The translations under genes and the position numbers were made by a program. The notes under the pieces are model-generated. The model worked only from the letters and a program-made list of their open reading frames with translations, searched no databases and had not been told where the DNA came from. A stretch of DNA of 5,483 nucleotides from NCBI GenBank assembly GCA_937958375.1, contig CALGNY010000165.1, forward strand, positions 1-5,483, given 5' to 3'. Of the stretch, positions 1-5,483 are shown piece after piece (the first letter of the stretch is position 1; each line of letters begins with the position of its first letter). Source of the stretch: an uncultured Bacillaceae bacterium (GTDB taxonomy: Bacteria; Bacillota; Bacilli; Bacillales; Alkalibacillaceae).

Positions 1-4
1 AAAT

Positions 5-35
5 ATATGCGCCCACCACGCCAACATATGCGCCC
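5..35. repeat. Two-copy direct repeat ATATGCGCCC, 21-base period
   Basis: The decamer ATATGCGCCC occurs at 5-14 and again at 26-35, exactly 21 bases (about two helical turns) apart. The 11 bases after each copy are only weakly alike, so this is either a decayed tandem repeat or the edge of a longer intergenic element cut by the window. The flanking DNA is GC-richer than the rest of the leader and holds no convincing gene. A dispersed intergenic repeat is one possible reading and a protein-binding site with two same-face half sites is another. The sequence does not decide between them. Confidence 0.45.
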
Positions 36-111
36 TAAACCCGTTCTGCCTCTCCAATGTATGTTTCATCCACTGTTTACCAATACTAATGAGTGCAAAA
101 AATCCTAGTAA

Positions 112-119
112 AGAGGTGG
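112..119 (+). promoter_or_regulatory. Ribosome-binding site fixing the yugN-like start
   Basis: AGAGGTGG lies six bases before the ATG at 126. An in-frame GTG at 93 would add 11 residues, but it has no Shine-Dalgarno sequence in front of it and the added residues would be encoded by this site itself. This makes 126 the likely start. Confidence 0.8.
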
Positions 120-125
120 ACCAAC

Positions 126-551
126 ATGATTGAATTGGAGACAGATTTAGAAGGGAAACGGACGTTTTTTGGAAATGTGGCCAAAAAGGAGAAGCAGCTT
201 CGGTACACGCTAGGTGGTTGTTGGGACTATGATCGTGGCTGTATTGATTCGATTTTATGGCGGGAAGCGGGTGAGACGATTTATCTGCGGATGCCTTTCA
301 AAGTGATTGAAGGCGAGTTGGATCGTCCGGATGCGTTGATTGAATTTGAGAAGCCGTATGTGATTAAGCACGTTGTGAATATTGGCCTTGAACGAGATGG
401 GAGTTCGTTGGCGACAGTCTCTGGCTTGAGTCAATTCCAAAAGCCATTGGATACGGATGGAAAAATTCATGATAAAAATGAATGGGAAGAGAATGGGGAA
501 CAAGCCGTCGATCAGATTGTTTCTCAAGTTCAGTTTTTGAATGAAGTGTAA
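126..551 (+). CDS. yugN: YugN-like family protein, function unknown
   Basis: This is a complete protein of 141 residues from the ATG at 126, chosen because AGAGGTGG sits six bases upstream; a GTG at 93 is in frame but unsupported. It resembles, from memory, the YugN-like family of Bacillales, small soluble proteins with no assigned biochemical role. The family-like features seen are an N-terminal IELETDLEGKR stretch (residues 2-12), LGGCWDYDRG (29-38) in the position of the usual G-x-W-x-Y/D-Y motif, YLRMPFKVIEGELD (53-66), and a helical, acidic C-terminus with SQFQKPLDTD (102-111). No signal peptide, membrane segment or catalytic motif is visible, so it is probably cytoplasmic. The next gene starts 75 bases downstream on the same strand, so the two may share a transcript. 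The symbol rests on family resemblance, not on a checked alignment, and no function should be inferred from it. Confidence 0.72.
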   Translation: MIELETDLEGKRTFFGNVAKKEKQLRYTLGGCWDYDRGCIDSILWREAGETIYLRMPFKVIEGELDRPDALIEFEKPYVIKHVVNIGLERDGSSLATVSGLSQFQKPLDTDGKIHDKNEWEENGEQAVDQIVSQVQFLNEV

Positions 552-552
552 C

Positions 553-571
553 AAGGTAATCACTTTACCTT
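553..571 (+). other. Small stem-loop between the yugN-like gene and yyaL
   Basis: AAGGTAA (553-559) and TTACCTT (565-571) form a perfect 7-bp stem around the 5-base loop TCACT, starting two bases after the yugN-like stop codon. The stem has only two G-C pairs and no T-run follows, so it is a poor candidate for an intrinsic terminator. It could be a weak attenuating or RNA-processing structure, or chance. Confidence 0.3.
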
Positions 572-610
572 CCAACTGAACAACTGCTAGAGTGAACATA
601 AAGCTAAACG

Positions 611-617
611 AAGGAAA
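611..617 (+). promoter_or_regulatory. Ribosome-binding site deciding among three yyaL starts
   Basis: AAGGAAA at 611-617 precedes three in-frame candidates: GTG 618, ATG 621 and ATG 627. Only the ATG at 627 has a normal spacer (nine bases). The others would leave none or three. Confidence 0.65.
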
Positions 618-626
618 GTGATGACC

Positions 627-2693
627 ATGTCAGCGAACCGATCACCGAATCGTCTCATTCATGAAAAATCTCCTTATCTACTCCAGCATGCCTATAACCC
701 CGTCGATTGGTATCCATGGGGTGAGGAGGCTTTTGAAAAAGCGAAAGAAGAGGACAAGCCCATTTTTCTTTCGATCGGGTATTCGACCTGTCATTGGTGT
801 CATGTGATGGCGCATGAGAGTTTCGAAGATGAAAGAATGGCGGAGCTTTTGAATGAACGCTTTATTTCGATTAAAGTGGATCGGGAAGAGCGACCGGATG
901 TCGATTCGGTTTATATGAAAATATGCCAGCAAATGACGGGGCATGGTGGTTGGCCACTGAACTTATTTTTAACCCCCGATCAAGTCCCTTTTTATGCGGG
1001 CACCTATTTTCCGCCAAAGGGCAGTTACGGGTTGCCGAGTTTCGAGGAAGTGGTTACACAACTTTATCGCACATTCAAAGAGGATCCTGAACAAATCGCA
1101 GATGTAACCGCAAGTGTCAATCAGGCAATTGAAAAGTCTCAATTGAAAAAATCAAACCAACGCCTGGGTCAACCGGATGTCCATAAAGGGTATCAGCTAT
1201 TTACCAGATTATACGATGAAGAATACGGTGGATTCGGTGGTGCACCGAAGTTTCCGTCTCCACATAATCTGTTATTTTTGCTGCATTATTATCATCTCAC
1301 CAACGAAAATCAGGCCCTGCAAATGGCTGAAGATACGCTTGATGCGATGGCCAGTGGTGGTTTATGGGACCATATAGGGTATGGATTTACACGCTATTCG
1401 ACCGATGAAAAATGGTTAGTGCCACATTTTGAAAAAATGCTTTATGATCAGGCGTTATTGCTCATGGCTTATACGGAAGCCTACCAGCTGACGAAAAAAC
1501 CATTTTACCGGGAAATCAGTGAGCAAATCATCACGTTTGTCAACCGGGAAATGACCGGTGAATATGGAGCGTTTTACTCTGGTATCGATGCGGATTCAGA
1601 GGGTGTTGAAGGGAAGTATTATGTCTGGACGTATGATGAAGTCCATGAATTGTTGGGTGAAGAGCTTGGTGAGTTATACGCAGATGCATATCAGCTGACA
1701 CCAACGGGGAATTTTGAAGGTGCGAATATACCGAATAGGATTGGTTCGGATTTTGAAAAAGTAGCAAGTCGCCATCGGATTTCCGTAGAACGATTGGAAA
1801 GCCGACTCGAACAAGCCCGGCAATTCTTATTGGAAGAACGCGAAAAACGTGTCTATCCACATGTCGACGACAAAGTACTGACCTCGTGGAATGCCATGAT
1901 GATCGCTGGGCTGGCTAAAGCTGCGCAAGCATTTGGGCAAGCAGACTATACGAAAATGGCGAAACAAGCATTTGAGTTTATTGAATCACGGATGTTCGTG
2001 GATGGTAGACTGATGGCGAGATATCGTGATGGCGAAGTGAAGTATCAAGCATACTTAGATGATTATGCCTACTTGATTTTATCAGCCCTTGAACTGTATG
2101 AAGTGAATTTTGATTTATCCTATTTGAACAAAGCAACGTCATGGATGGATGACTTGATTGATCTCTTTTGGGATGACGATCACGGCGGATTTTTCTTTAA
2201 CGGCGACGATGCTGAGTCGTTGATCGATCGCGAAAAAGAAATTCAAGAAGGGGCAACACCGTCCGGGAATAGTGTTGCCGCTGTATGTCTTGCAAAACTG
2301 GCATCATTGACGGGTGAGGTGCAATACAGCGAAAAATTAGAATCGATGTATGATGTATTTTACCCGATCGTCAAACAACATCCATACAGTACACCTTTTT
2401 TCTTAAAAGCTATACTGATGACTGAATTCCCATCTAAAGAAGTTGTGCTATTGGGTTCAGGTGAAGAACCATCCTATCGAACCTTTGTGAAACGAGCGCA
2501 TGAAACGTTTACGCCGAATGTCGTCTTCCTGAGCAGTGCATCCGGCGAACAGTTGGCAGAGGCGGCCCCATTCGCAAAAGAGTACCGGAAAGTTGATGAA
2601 CAAGCGACGGTCTATATCTGTGAGAACTTCTCCTGCCAAGCACCGACTACGGATCTTGAGCAAGCTGCAAATCAATTATTTGGCTCCTCATAA
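627..2693 (+). CDS. yyaL: YyaL-type thioredoxin-like/alpha-barrel protein (DUF255 family)
   Basis: This is a full-length protein of 688 residues, very close to the roughly 690 of Bacillus YyaL. It belongs to the family that includes mammalian SPATA20. The N-terminal domain (about 1-165) is thioredoxin-like: it opens with NRLIHEKSPYLLQHAYNPVDW and carries the redox-type motif C55-H-W-C58 in STCHWCHVM, followed by KVDREERPDVD (83-93), GGWPLNLFLTPD (107-118) and VPFYAGTYFPP (120-130). The rest (about 185-600) resembles the six-hairpin alpha/alpha-barrel of sugar epimerases and glycosidases, with FGGAPKFPSPH (203-213), GLWDHIGYGFTRYS (245-258), PHFEKMLYDQALL (266-278), DADSEGVEGKYYVW (321-334), TSWNAMMIAGLAKA (419-432) and EGATPSGNSVAA (541-552). 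A second cysteine pair, C665 and C670, sits in the near-terminal CENFSCQAP motif. No signal peptide or membrane segment is visible, so it is probably cytoplasmic. The ATG at 627 is preferred on spacer length. No proven reaction is known to me for bacterial members: the fold suggests a redox or carbohydrate role, but that is inference. No frameshift or lost motif is seen. Confidence 0.92.
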   Translation: MSANRSPNRLIHEKSPYLLQHAYNPVDWYPWGEEAFEKAKEEDKPIFLSIGYSTCHWCHVMAHESFEDERMAELLNERFISIKVDREERPDVDSVYMKICQQMTGHGGWPLNLFLTPDQVPFYAGTYFPPKGSYGLPSFEEVVTQLYRTFKEDPEQIADVTASVNQAIEKSQLKKSNQRLGQPDVHKGYQLFTRLYDEEYGGFGGAPKFPSPHNLLFLLHYYHLTNENQALQMAEDTLDAMASGGLWDHIGYGFTRYSTDEKWLVPHFEKMLYDQALLLMAYTEAYQLTKKPFYREISEQIITFVNREMTGEYGAFYSGIDADSEGVEGKYYVWTYDEVHELLGEELGELYADAYQLTPTGNFEGANIPNRIGSDFEKVASRHRISVERLESRLEQARQFLLEEREKRVYPHVDDKVLTSWNAMMIAGLAKAAQAFGQADYTKMAKQAFEFIESRMFVDGRLMARYRDGEVKYQAYLDDYAYLILSALELYEVNFDLSYLNKATSWMDDLIDLFWDDDHGGFFFNGDDAESLIDREKEIQEGATPSGNSVAAVCLAKLASLTGEVQYSEKLESMYDVFYPIVKQHPYSTPFFLKAILMTEFPSKEVVLLGSGEEPSYRTFVKRAHETFTPNVVFLSSASGEQLAEAAPFAKEYRKVDEQATVYICENFSCQAPTTDLEQAANQLFGSS

Positions 2694-2703
2694 TTTTTTG
2701 AAA

Positions 2704-2735
2704 CGAGCGAAGCATCCAACCAGATGTTTCGCTCG
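2704..2735 (+). terminator. Probable rho-independent terminator after yyaL
   Basis: Bases 2704-2716 and 2723-2735 pair over 13 positions (12 Watson-Crick pairs plus one G-U at 2712/2727), closing the 6-base loop CAACCA. The stem lies 10 bases after the yyaL stop codon. The tail is CCCTTCTTTC rather than a clean T-run, so release may be incomplete. A run of six T lies on the wrong side of the stem (2694-2699), and the minus-strand reading has no T-tail either. Position and stem strength favour a + strand terminator separating yyaL from phoPR. Confidence 0.7.
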
Positions 2736-2782
2736 CCCTTCTTTCATCAGCTCTATGACCACGCTCGCTAGACTCTTTTCAC

Positions 2783-2811
2783 TTTTCAAATATCATAATT
2801 ACCGATATGAT
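2783..2811 (+). promoter_or_regulatory. Sigma-A-like promoter of phoPR
   Basis: TTTTCA (2783-2788; 4 of 6 to TTGACA) and TATGAT (2806-2811; 5 of 6 to TATAAT) are separated by the ideal 17 bases. The surrounding DNA is AT-rich and the site follows the yyaL terminator. Transcription would begin near 2818, leaving a short leader of about 23 bases before phoP. No convincing PhoP box series (TT-A-A-type hexamers at an 11-base period) overlaps it. In Bacillus subtilis phoPR has several promoters, so others may be missed here. Confidence 0.6.
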
Positions 2812-2812
2812 A
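2791..2812. repeat. Inverted repeat over the phoP -10, possible operator
   Basis: TATCATA (2791-2797) and TATGATA (2806-2812) are perfect inverted copies around the 8-base centre ATTACCGA. The right arm contains the whole predicted -10 hexamer and the left arm lies in the spacer, so a dimeric protein bound here would block the promoter. Because the arms are AT-rich and one is constrained by being a -10, chance remains a real alternative. Confidence 0.35.
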
Positions 2813-2840
2813 AACATAAAAGTAGATAGGGGATGACGAG

Positions 2841-3518
2841 ATGGGCGGTCGGATTTTGATTGTGGATGACGAGGAATCGATTACTACATTGATTCAATAT
2901 AATTTAGAGCAAGCGGGATACGAAACGACCGTTTACCATGATGGTCTGGAAGCTTACGAAGCTGCCAAAAGCCAAGATTTCGAGCTGATCGTTTTGGACT
3001 TGATGCTTCCAAACTTAAATGGAATGGAAATATGTCAACGGTTACGCCAAGAAGGGATACATACGCCAATCATCATGTTGACGGCAAAGCGGGCGGAACA
3101 GGATATGATAACGGGACTTGAGTATGGTGCCGATGATTATATGACAAAGCCATTTAGTCCGAAAGAATTGGTGACACGTGTAAAAGTCGTCCTGCGCCGT
3201 GTGAACCCACCAGCAGATGAAGAAATTAAAATCGCACATGTCACCATTAACCCAGAGACATACGAAGTGTTTAAGGATGACGAGCTGATTGAATTTACCA
3301 AAAAAGAATTTGATTTGCTGCTTTATTTGGCTACTCGAAAAAACAAACCCGTCCCACGAACTGAACTATTGAAGGATGTTTGGGATTTTGAATTTATAGG
3401 GGATACAAGAATCGTTGACGTTCATATTAGTCATTTGCGTGAAAAACTAGAATTGGACCCGAAACAACCCTCTTTAATCAAAACAGTACGAGGGATCGGT
3501 TACAAGATTGAGGGGTAA
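2841..3518 (+). CDS. phoP: Phosphate-response regulator PhoP (OmpR family)
   Basis: This 225-residue two-domain response regulator is phosphorylated by PhoR; in Bacillus the phosphorylated form activates or represses the Pho regulon under phosphate limitation. The receiver domain (about 3-119) has the acidic pair D9-D10, phosphoacceptor D53 in VLDLMLPNLNG, T81 in MLTAK and K103 in YMTKPFSP. The winged-helix DNA-binding domain (about 128-224) shows FTKKEFDLLLYLA (152-164), the PhoP-like WDFEFIGDTRIVDVHISHLR (181-200) and KTVRGIGYK (214-222). That last block, with the phoR and polA neighbours, is what separates it from other OmpR regulators. From memory, Bacillus subtilis PhoP is about 240 residues; the difference appears to lie in a shorter interdomain linker (about 120-128) and a clipped C-terminal tail. 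AGGGG at 2828-2832 lies eight bases before the ATG. It has its own promoter and ends three bases before phoR. Confidence 0.95.
   Translation: MGGRILIVDDEESITTLIQYNLEQAGYETTVYHDGLEAYEAAKSQDFELIVLDLMLPNLNGMEICQRLRQEGIHTPIIMLTAKRAEQDMITGLEYGADDYMTKPFSPKELVTRVKVVLRRVNPPADEEIKIAHVTINPETYEVFKDDELIEFTKKEFDLLLYLATRKNKPVPRTELLKDVWDFEFIGDTRIVDVHISHLREKLELDPKQPSLIKTVRGIGYKIEG
3510..3515 (+). promoter_or_regulatory. phoR ribosome-binding site inside the 3' end of phoP
   Basis: GAGGGG occupies the last coding bases of phoP, directly before its TAA stop, and lies six bases upstream of the phoR ATG at 3522. Ribosomes ending phoP therefore sit on the phoR initiation site, the usual arrangement for coupled translation. 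Confidence 0.8.
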
Positions 3519-3521
3519 TTT

Positions 3522-5219
3522 ATGTTCGGAACTCGAAATCGAACGCTAATCCTATATGTCATTTTAATCGTTGCTTTTTTTGTCGTGCTTGGATTTTTGT
3601 TTAATCAGATTGCCAAGCATTATATGGTAGAATCATTTGAGCAGCAGTTATCACATGATACCCATTTTATTTCCGATCAATTGGAAGAACAGGCCCAATC
3701 GGGTACGTTGACGGAGGAAGACCTGGAGTATTATGCGAATTATTTTCAGTTGGACTTATATTACTCGATTGATGACCGGGAAGTGTCCACGCTCGGTAAT
3801 CAAAATGAGGAACTACTTCAAACTGTCCAAAATCTTTCCAGATCGGAAGAATATACACTTCATAATGAGCGATTGATTTATCCGTATGAATTCACGACAG
3901 AAGAAACGTTGATTGCCGTGTCGGACCCATTGCCGATCGAACAATTGCAATGGACCATTTGGTGGATTGTCGGATTGTTAGCATTATTGATCATTGCCTT
4001 TTTATGGAGCTTTGGAAATCGAATGTATGATAGTTATGTCCAACCGATCCGAAATGCAACGGATACGGCAGAACGGTTGGTGGAAGGGGATTATCATGCA
4101 CGCGTCATGGATGCGCCTTATGGGATCGCATCGGAGCTTGGCCAGTCGATCAACCGATTAGCGAGAAACCTGAAGTACATTACCGGAAAATATGAAAACC
4201 AGAATAGCCGTTTGAAAACGGTGGTCAATAATATGGTCAGTGGTATTCTTTTGGTGAATGAAAAAGGGATTACCCGCTTGATCAACGATTCTTTTATAAA
4301 CTATTTTTCCATTAAGGAAACACCGATTGTCGATCGTGTTTATTACGACGTCATCGACCATGAAGAAGTGAATGATTTAATCCAAGAGGCCATTTTCAAT
4401 GAGGAAAAAAGGCATGCAACCATCAAAAAAGATGGTCTATATTTGGATGTCCATGTGGCGCCAATCAAAAACGCGGATGGAACATGGAAAGGAATTGTGA
4501 TTGTTGCCCATGACATTACCGAGATCAAACAGGTTGAAAATGTCCGGAAAGATTTCGTCGCGAATGTATCTCATGAGCTAAGAACGCCATTGACATCAAT
4601 GCAAGGATTTGCTGAAACCTTACTGTACCAAGACGTTGATGAAAAGAAAGAAAAAGAGTTTTTGAAGATCATCGAAAAAGAGAGTAAACGATTGAACAGC
4701 TTGGTGGAGGATTTACTTGATTTGGCGTTGATCGAAAAAGATTCATTTGAATTGCAAAAAACAGAGTTTCGGCTGAAAATGTTGATGGATGAAGTTTATC
4801 AAGTCGTAGAGGATCAGCTGAACGCAAAGAAGATCACTGCGATCATGAACGTTCCTCCCGAATTGATGGTCTATGCAGATTATTATCGTTGGTATCAGTT
4901 AGTCATGAATTTATTTACGAATGCTGTCCAATATACCGACGAGTATGGCGAGATTGAATGGAACGTGACGGAATCTGACGAAGAGATTGTCATGCAAATT
5001 AAAGATACGGGAATCGGCATTCCAGAAGAGGAATTACACCGGATTTTCGAGCGCTTTTACCGTGTTGACCAGGCACGAAGCCGATTGTCGGGTGGAACAG
5101 GTCTGGGCTTGTCGATCGTCAAGCATATCGTCGAAGTCCATGACGGCAGTATTGATATAGACAGTACGCCGGATGAAGGAACGACTATTACGGTCCGATT
5201 ACCTACGAAAGACGAATAA
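3522..5219 (+). CDS. phoR: Phosphate sensor histidine kinase PhoR
   Basis: This is a 565-residue membrane sensor kinase, close to the roughly 579 I recall for Bacillus subtilis PhoR, that phosphorylates PhoP. Domains in order are: transmembrane helix 1 (about 8-29), an extracytoplasmic region of about 115 residues rich in acidic residues (30-142), transmembrane helix 2 (about 143-164, QWTIWWIVGLLALLIIAFLW), HAMP (about 166-218, with P175 and the GDYHARV stretch), PAS (about 228-335), HisKA with phosphoacceptor H351 in VSHELRTPLTSMQGFAETLL, and HATPase (about 450-562). The kinase boxes are intact: N-box N463/N467 in NLFTNAVQYT, G1 D495-T-G-I-G, F-box FERFYR (509-514), and G2 GGTGLGL (524-530). 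The block RVDQARSRLSGGTGLGLSIV is typical of the PhoR group. In Bacillus subtilis the cytoplasmic PAS domain is reported to sense teichoic-acid intermediates; whether that holds here is inference. The start is fixed by GAGGGG six bases upstream. The gene begins three bases after phoP and ends 25 bases before polA. Confidence 0.94.
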   Translation: MFGTRNRTLILYVILIVAFFVVLGFLFNQIAKHYMVESFEQQLSHDTHFISDQLEEQAQSGTLTEEDLEYYANYFQLDLYYSIDDREVSTLGNQNEELLQTVQNLSRSEEYTLHNERLIYPYEFTTEETLIAVSDPLPIEQLQWTIWWIVGLLALLIIAFLWSFGNRMYDSYVQPIRNATDTAERLVEGDYHARVMDAPYGIASELGQSINRLARNLKYITGKYENQNSRLKTVVNNMVSGILLVNEKGITRLINDSFINYFSIKETPIVDRVYYDVIDHEEVNDLIQEAIFNEEKRHATIKKDGLYLDVHVAPIKNADGTWKGIVIVAHDITEIKQVENVRKDFVANVSHELRTPLTSMQGFAETLLYQDVDEKKEKEFLKIIEKESKRLNSLVEDLLDLALIEKDSFELQKTEFRLKMLMDEVYQVVEDQLNAKKITAIMNVPPELMVYADYYRWYQLVMNLFTNAVQYTDEYGEIEWNVTESDEEIVMQIKDTGIGIPEEELHRIFERFYRVDQARSRLSGGTGLGLSIVKHIVEVHDGSIDIDSTPDEGTTITVRLPTKDE

Positions 5220-5233
5220 TGAATAGATTGAAT

Positions 5234-5239
5234 GAGGTG
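5234..5239 (+). promoter_or_regulatory. polA ribosome-binding site
   Basis: GAGGTG lies five bases before the ATG at 5245, in the 25-base gap after phoR. The gap has no room for a full promoter and holds no hairpin, so polA is probably read from transcripts entering through phoR, or from a promoter inside phoR that I cannot identify. Confidence 0.65.
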
Positions 5240-5244
5240 TTTGA

Positions 5245-5483
5245 ATGTCTGATAAGGTAGTTTTGATTGATGGGAATAGTGTGTTGTATCGCGCTTTCTT
5301 TGCATTGCCTTTATTAAGCAACGATCAAGGCGTCCATACGAATGCGGTTTACGGTTTTACAACCATGTTGCTTAAAATTTTGGAAGATAAAAATCCAGAT
5401 CATGTTCTCGTTGCATTTGATGCCGGGAAAACGACTTTTCGTCATGAAACCTATAAGGAATACAAGGGTGGCAGACAAAAAAC
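5245..5483 (+). CDS. polA: DNA polymerase I, N-terminal part (cut by window edge)
   Basis: Only the first 79 codons plus two bases are present; the frame stays open to the right edge, so this is truncation by the window, not a broken gene. The visible part is the start of the 5'-3' exonuclease (FEN-like) domain that removes RNA primers and damaged DNA during lagging-strand maturation and repair. Diagnostic stretches are VLIDGNSVLYRAFFALP (6-22), with metal-ligand candidate D9, HTNAVYGFTTMLLKIL (31-46), and LVAFDAGKTTFRHETY (55-70), with D59 in the second acidic site, leading into the helical-arch segment KEYKGGRQK (71-79). The full Bacillus protein is near 880 residues with exonuclease, 3'-5' exonuclease-like and polymerase domains; none of the later domains can be assessed here. 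Its place directly after phoR is the conserved Bacillales order. Confidence 0.96.
   Translation, partial: MSDKVVLIDGNSVLYRAFFALPLLSNDQGVHTNAVYGFTTMLLKILEDKNPDHVLVAFDAGKTTFRHETYKEYKGGRQK

Noticed and set aside
7..108. 33-codon + strand ORF in the left leader, starting inside the 21-base-period repeat
   Set aside because: It has no ribosome-binding site in view, resembles no family I know and reads through a repeat. An overlapping frame from 5 is also open, so openness here means little.
93..125. GTG-initiated 11-residue N-terminal extension of the YugN-like protein
   Set aside because: There is no Shine-Dalgarno sequence before 93, and the extension codons contain the good site that serves the ATG at 126.
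565..593. Possible promoter for yyaL (TTACCT-17-TAGAGT)
   Set aside because: The -35 matches only 3 of 6 consensus positions and overlaps the small stem-loop, and the -10 is weak. I cannot support it over read-through from the yugN-like gene.
255..599. 114-codon minus-strand ORF opposite the yugN-like gene
   Set aside because: It has no ribosome-binding site or recognisable domain and is antisense to a better-supported gene.
1540..1860. 106-codon minus-strand ORF inside yyaL
   Set aside because: It is a His/Arg-rich shadow of the yyaL coding frame, which carries the conserved family motifs through this stretch.
2776..2812. PhoP boxes in the phoP promoter
   Set aside because: TTTTCA repeats occur but with a 7-base step and a mismatch at the conserved fourth-position A. 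Minus-strand TTATCA/TTATGA hexamers are 15 bases apart, not 11.
2536..2829. 97-codon + strand ORF running from yyaL across the terminator toward phoP
   Set aside because: It overlaps yyaL out of frame, then runs through the hairpin and the promoter. Its composition is unlike a real protein and no initiation site supports it.
1..5483. Mobile element, CRISPR array, tRNA/rRNA, toxin-antitoxin or phage genes
   Set aside because: No transposase or integrase motifs, terminal repeats, spacer-repeat arrays or structured RNA gene signatures were found. Coding sequence fills nearly all of the window with conserved housekeeping-type genes.

Overview
This 5,483-base window reads as ordinary chromosomal DNA of a low-to-mid-GC Gram-positive bacterium of the Bacillales. 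The evidence is strong purine-rich Shine-Dalgarno sequences with 5-9 base spacers, the phoP-phoR-polA gene order well known from Bacillus and relatives, and YugN-like and YyaL-like proteins. Protein details and the intergenic sequence would fit Planococcaceae (Sporosarcina/Planococcus-like), but that narrower placement is an impression, not a demonstration. All genes lie on the + strand.

Layout: bases 1-125 are non-coding and carry a two-copy 10-base repeat (ATATGCGCCC) with a 21-base period. A YugN-like protein of unknown function follows (126-551). After 75 bases with a weak stem-loop comes a full-length YyaL-type protein (627-2693), with an N-terminal thioredoxin-like CHWC domain joined to a large alpha/alpha-barrel-like domain. 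A strong 13-bp hairpin (2704-2735) probably ends this transcript. A sigma-A-like promoter (TTTTCA-17-TATGAT) with a 7-base inverted repeat over its -10 then leads into phoP (2841-3518) and phoR (3522-5219), followed after 25 bases by the first 79 codons of polA (from 5245), which runs off the right edge.

How they work together: PhoR is a membrane sensor kinase (two transmembrane segments, HAMP, PAS, HisKA, HATPase) and PhoP its OmpR-type DNA-binding partner. In Bacillus this pair governs the phosphate-starvation response. The phoR ribosome-binding site lies in the last codons of phoP, which suggests coupled translation. No terminator is seen between phoR and polA, so read-through into DNA polymerase I is likely. 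yugN and yyaL appear to be a separate upstream unit with no evident functional link to phosphate.

I found no undescribed multi-gene system, mobile element, CRISPR array or RNA gene. The points most worth a second look are yyaL lying where Bacillus subtilis has mdh, the dyad over the phoP -10, and the short repeat at the left edge.
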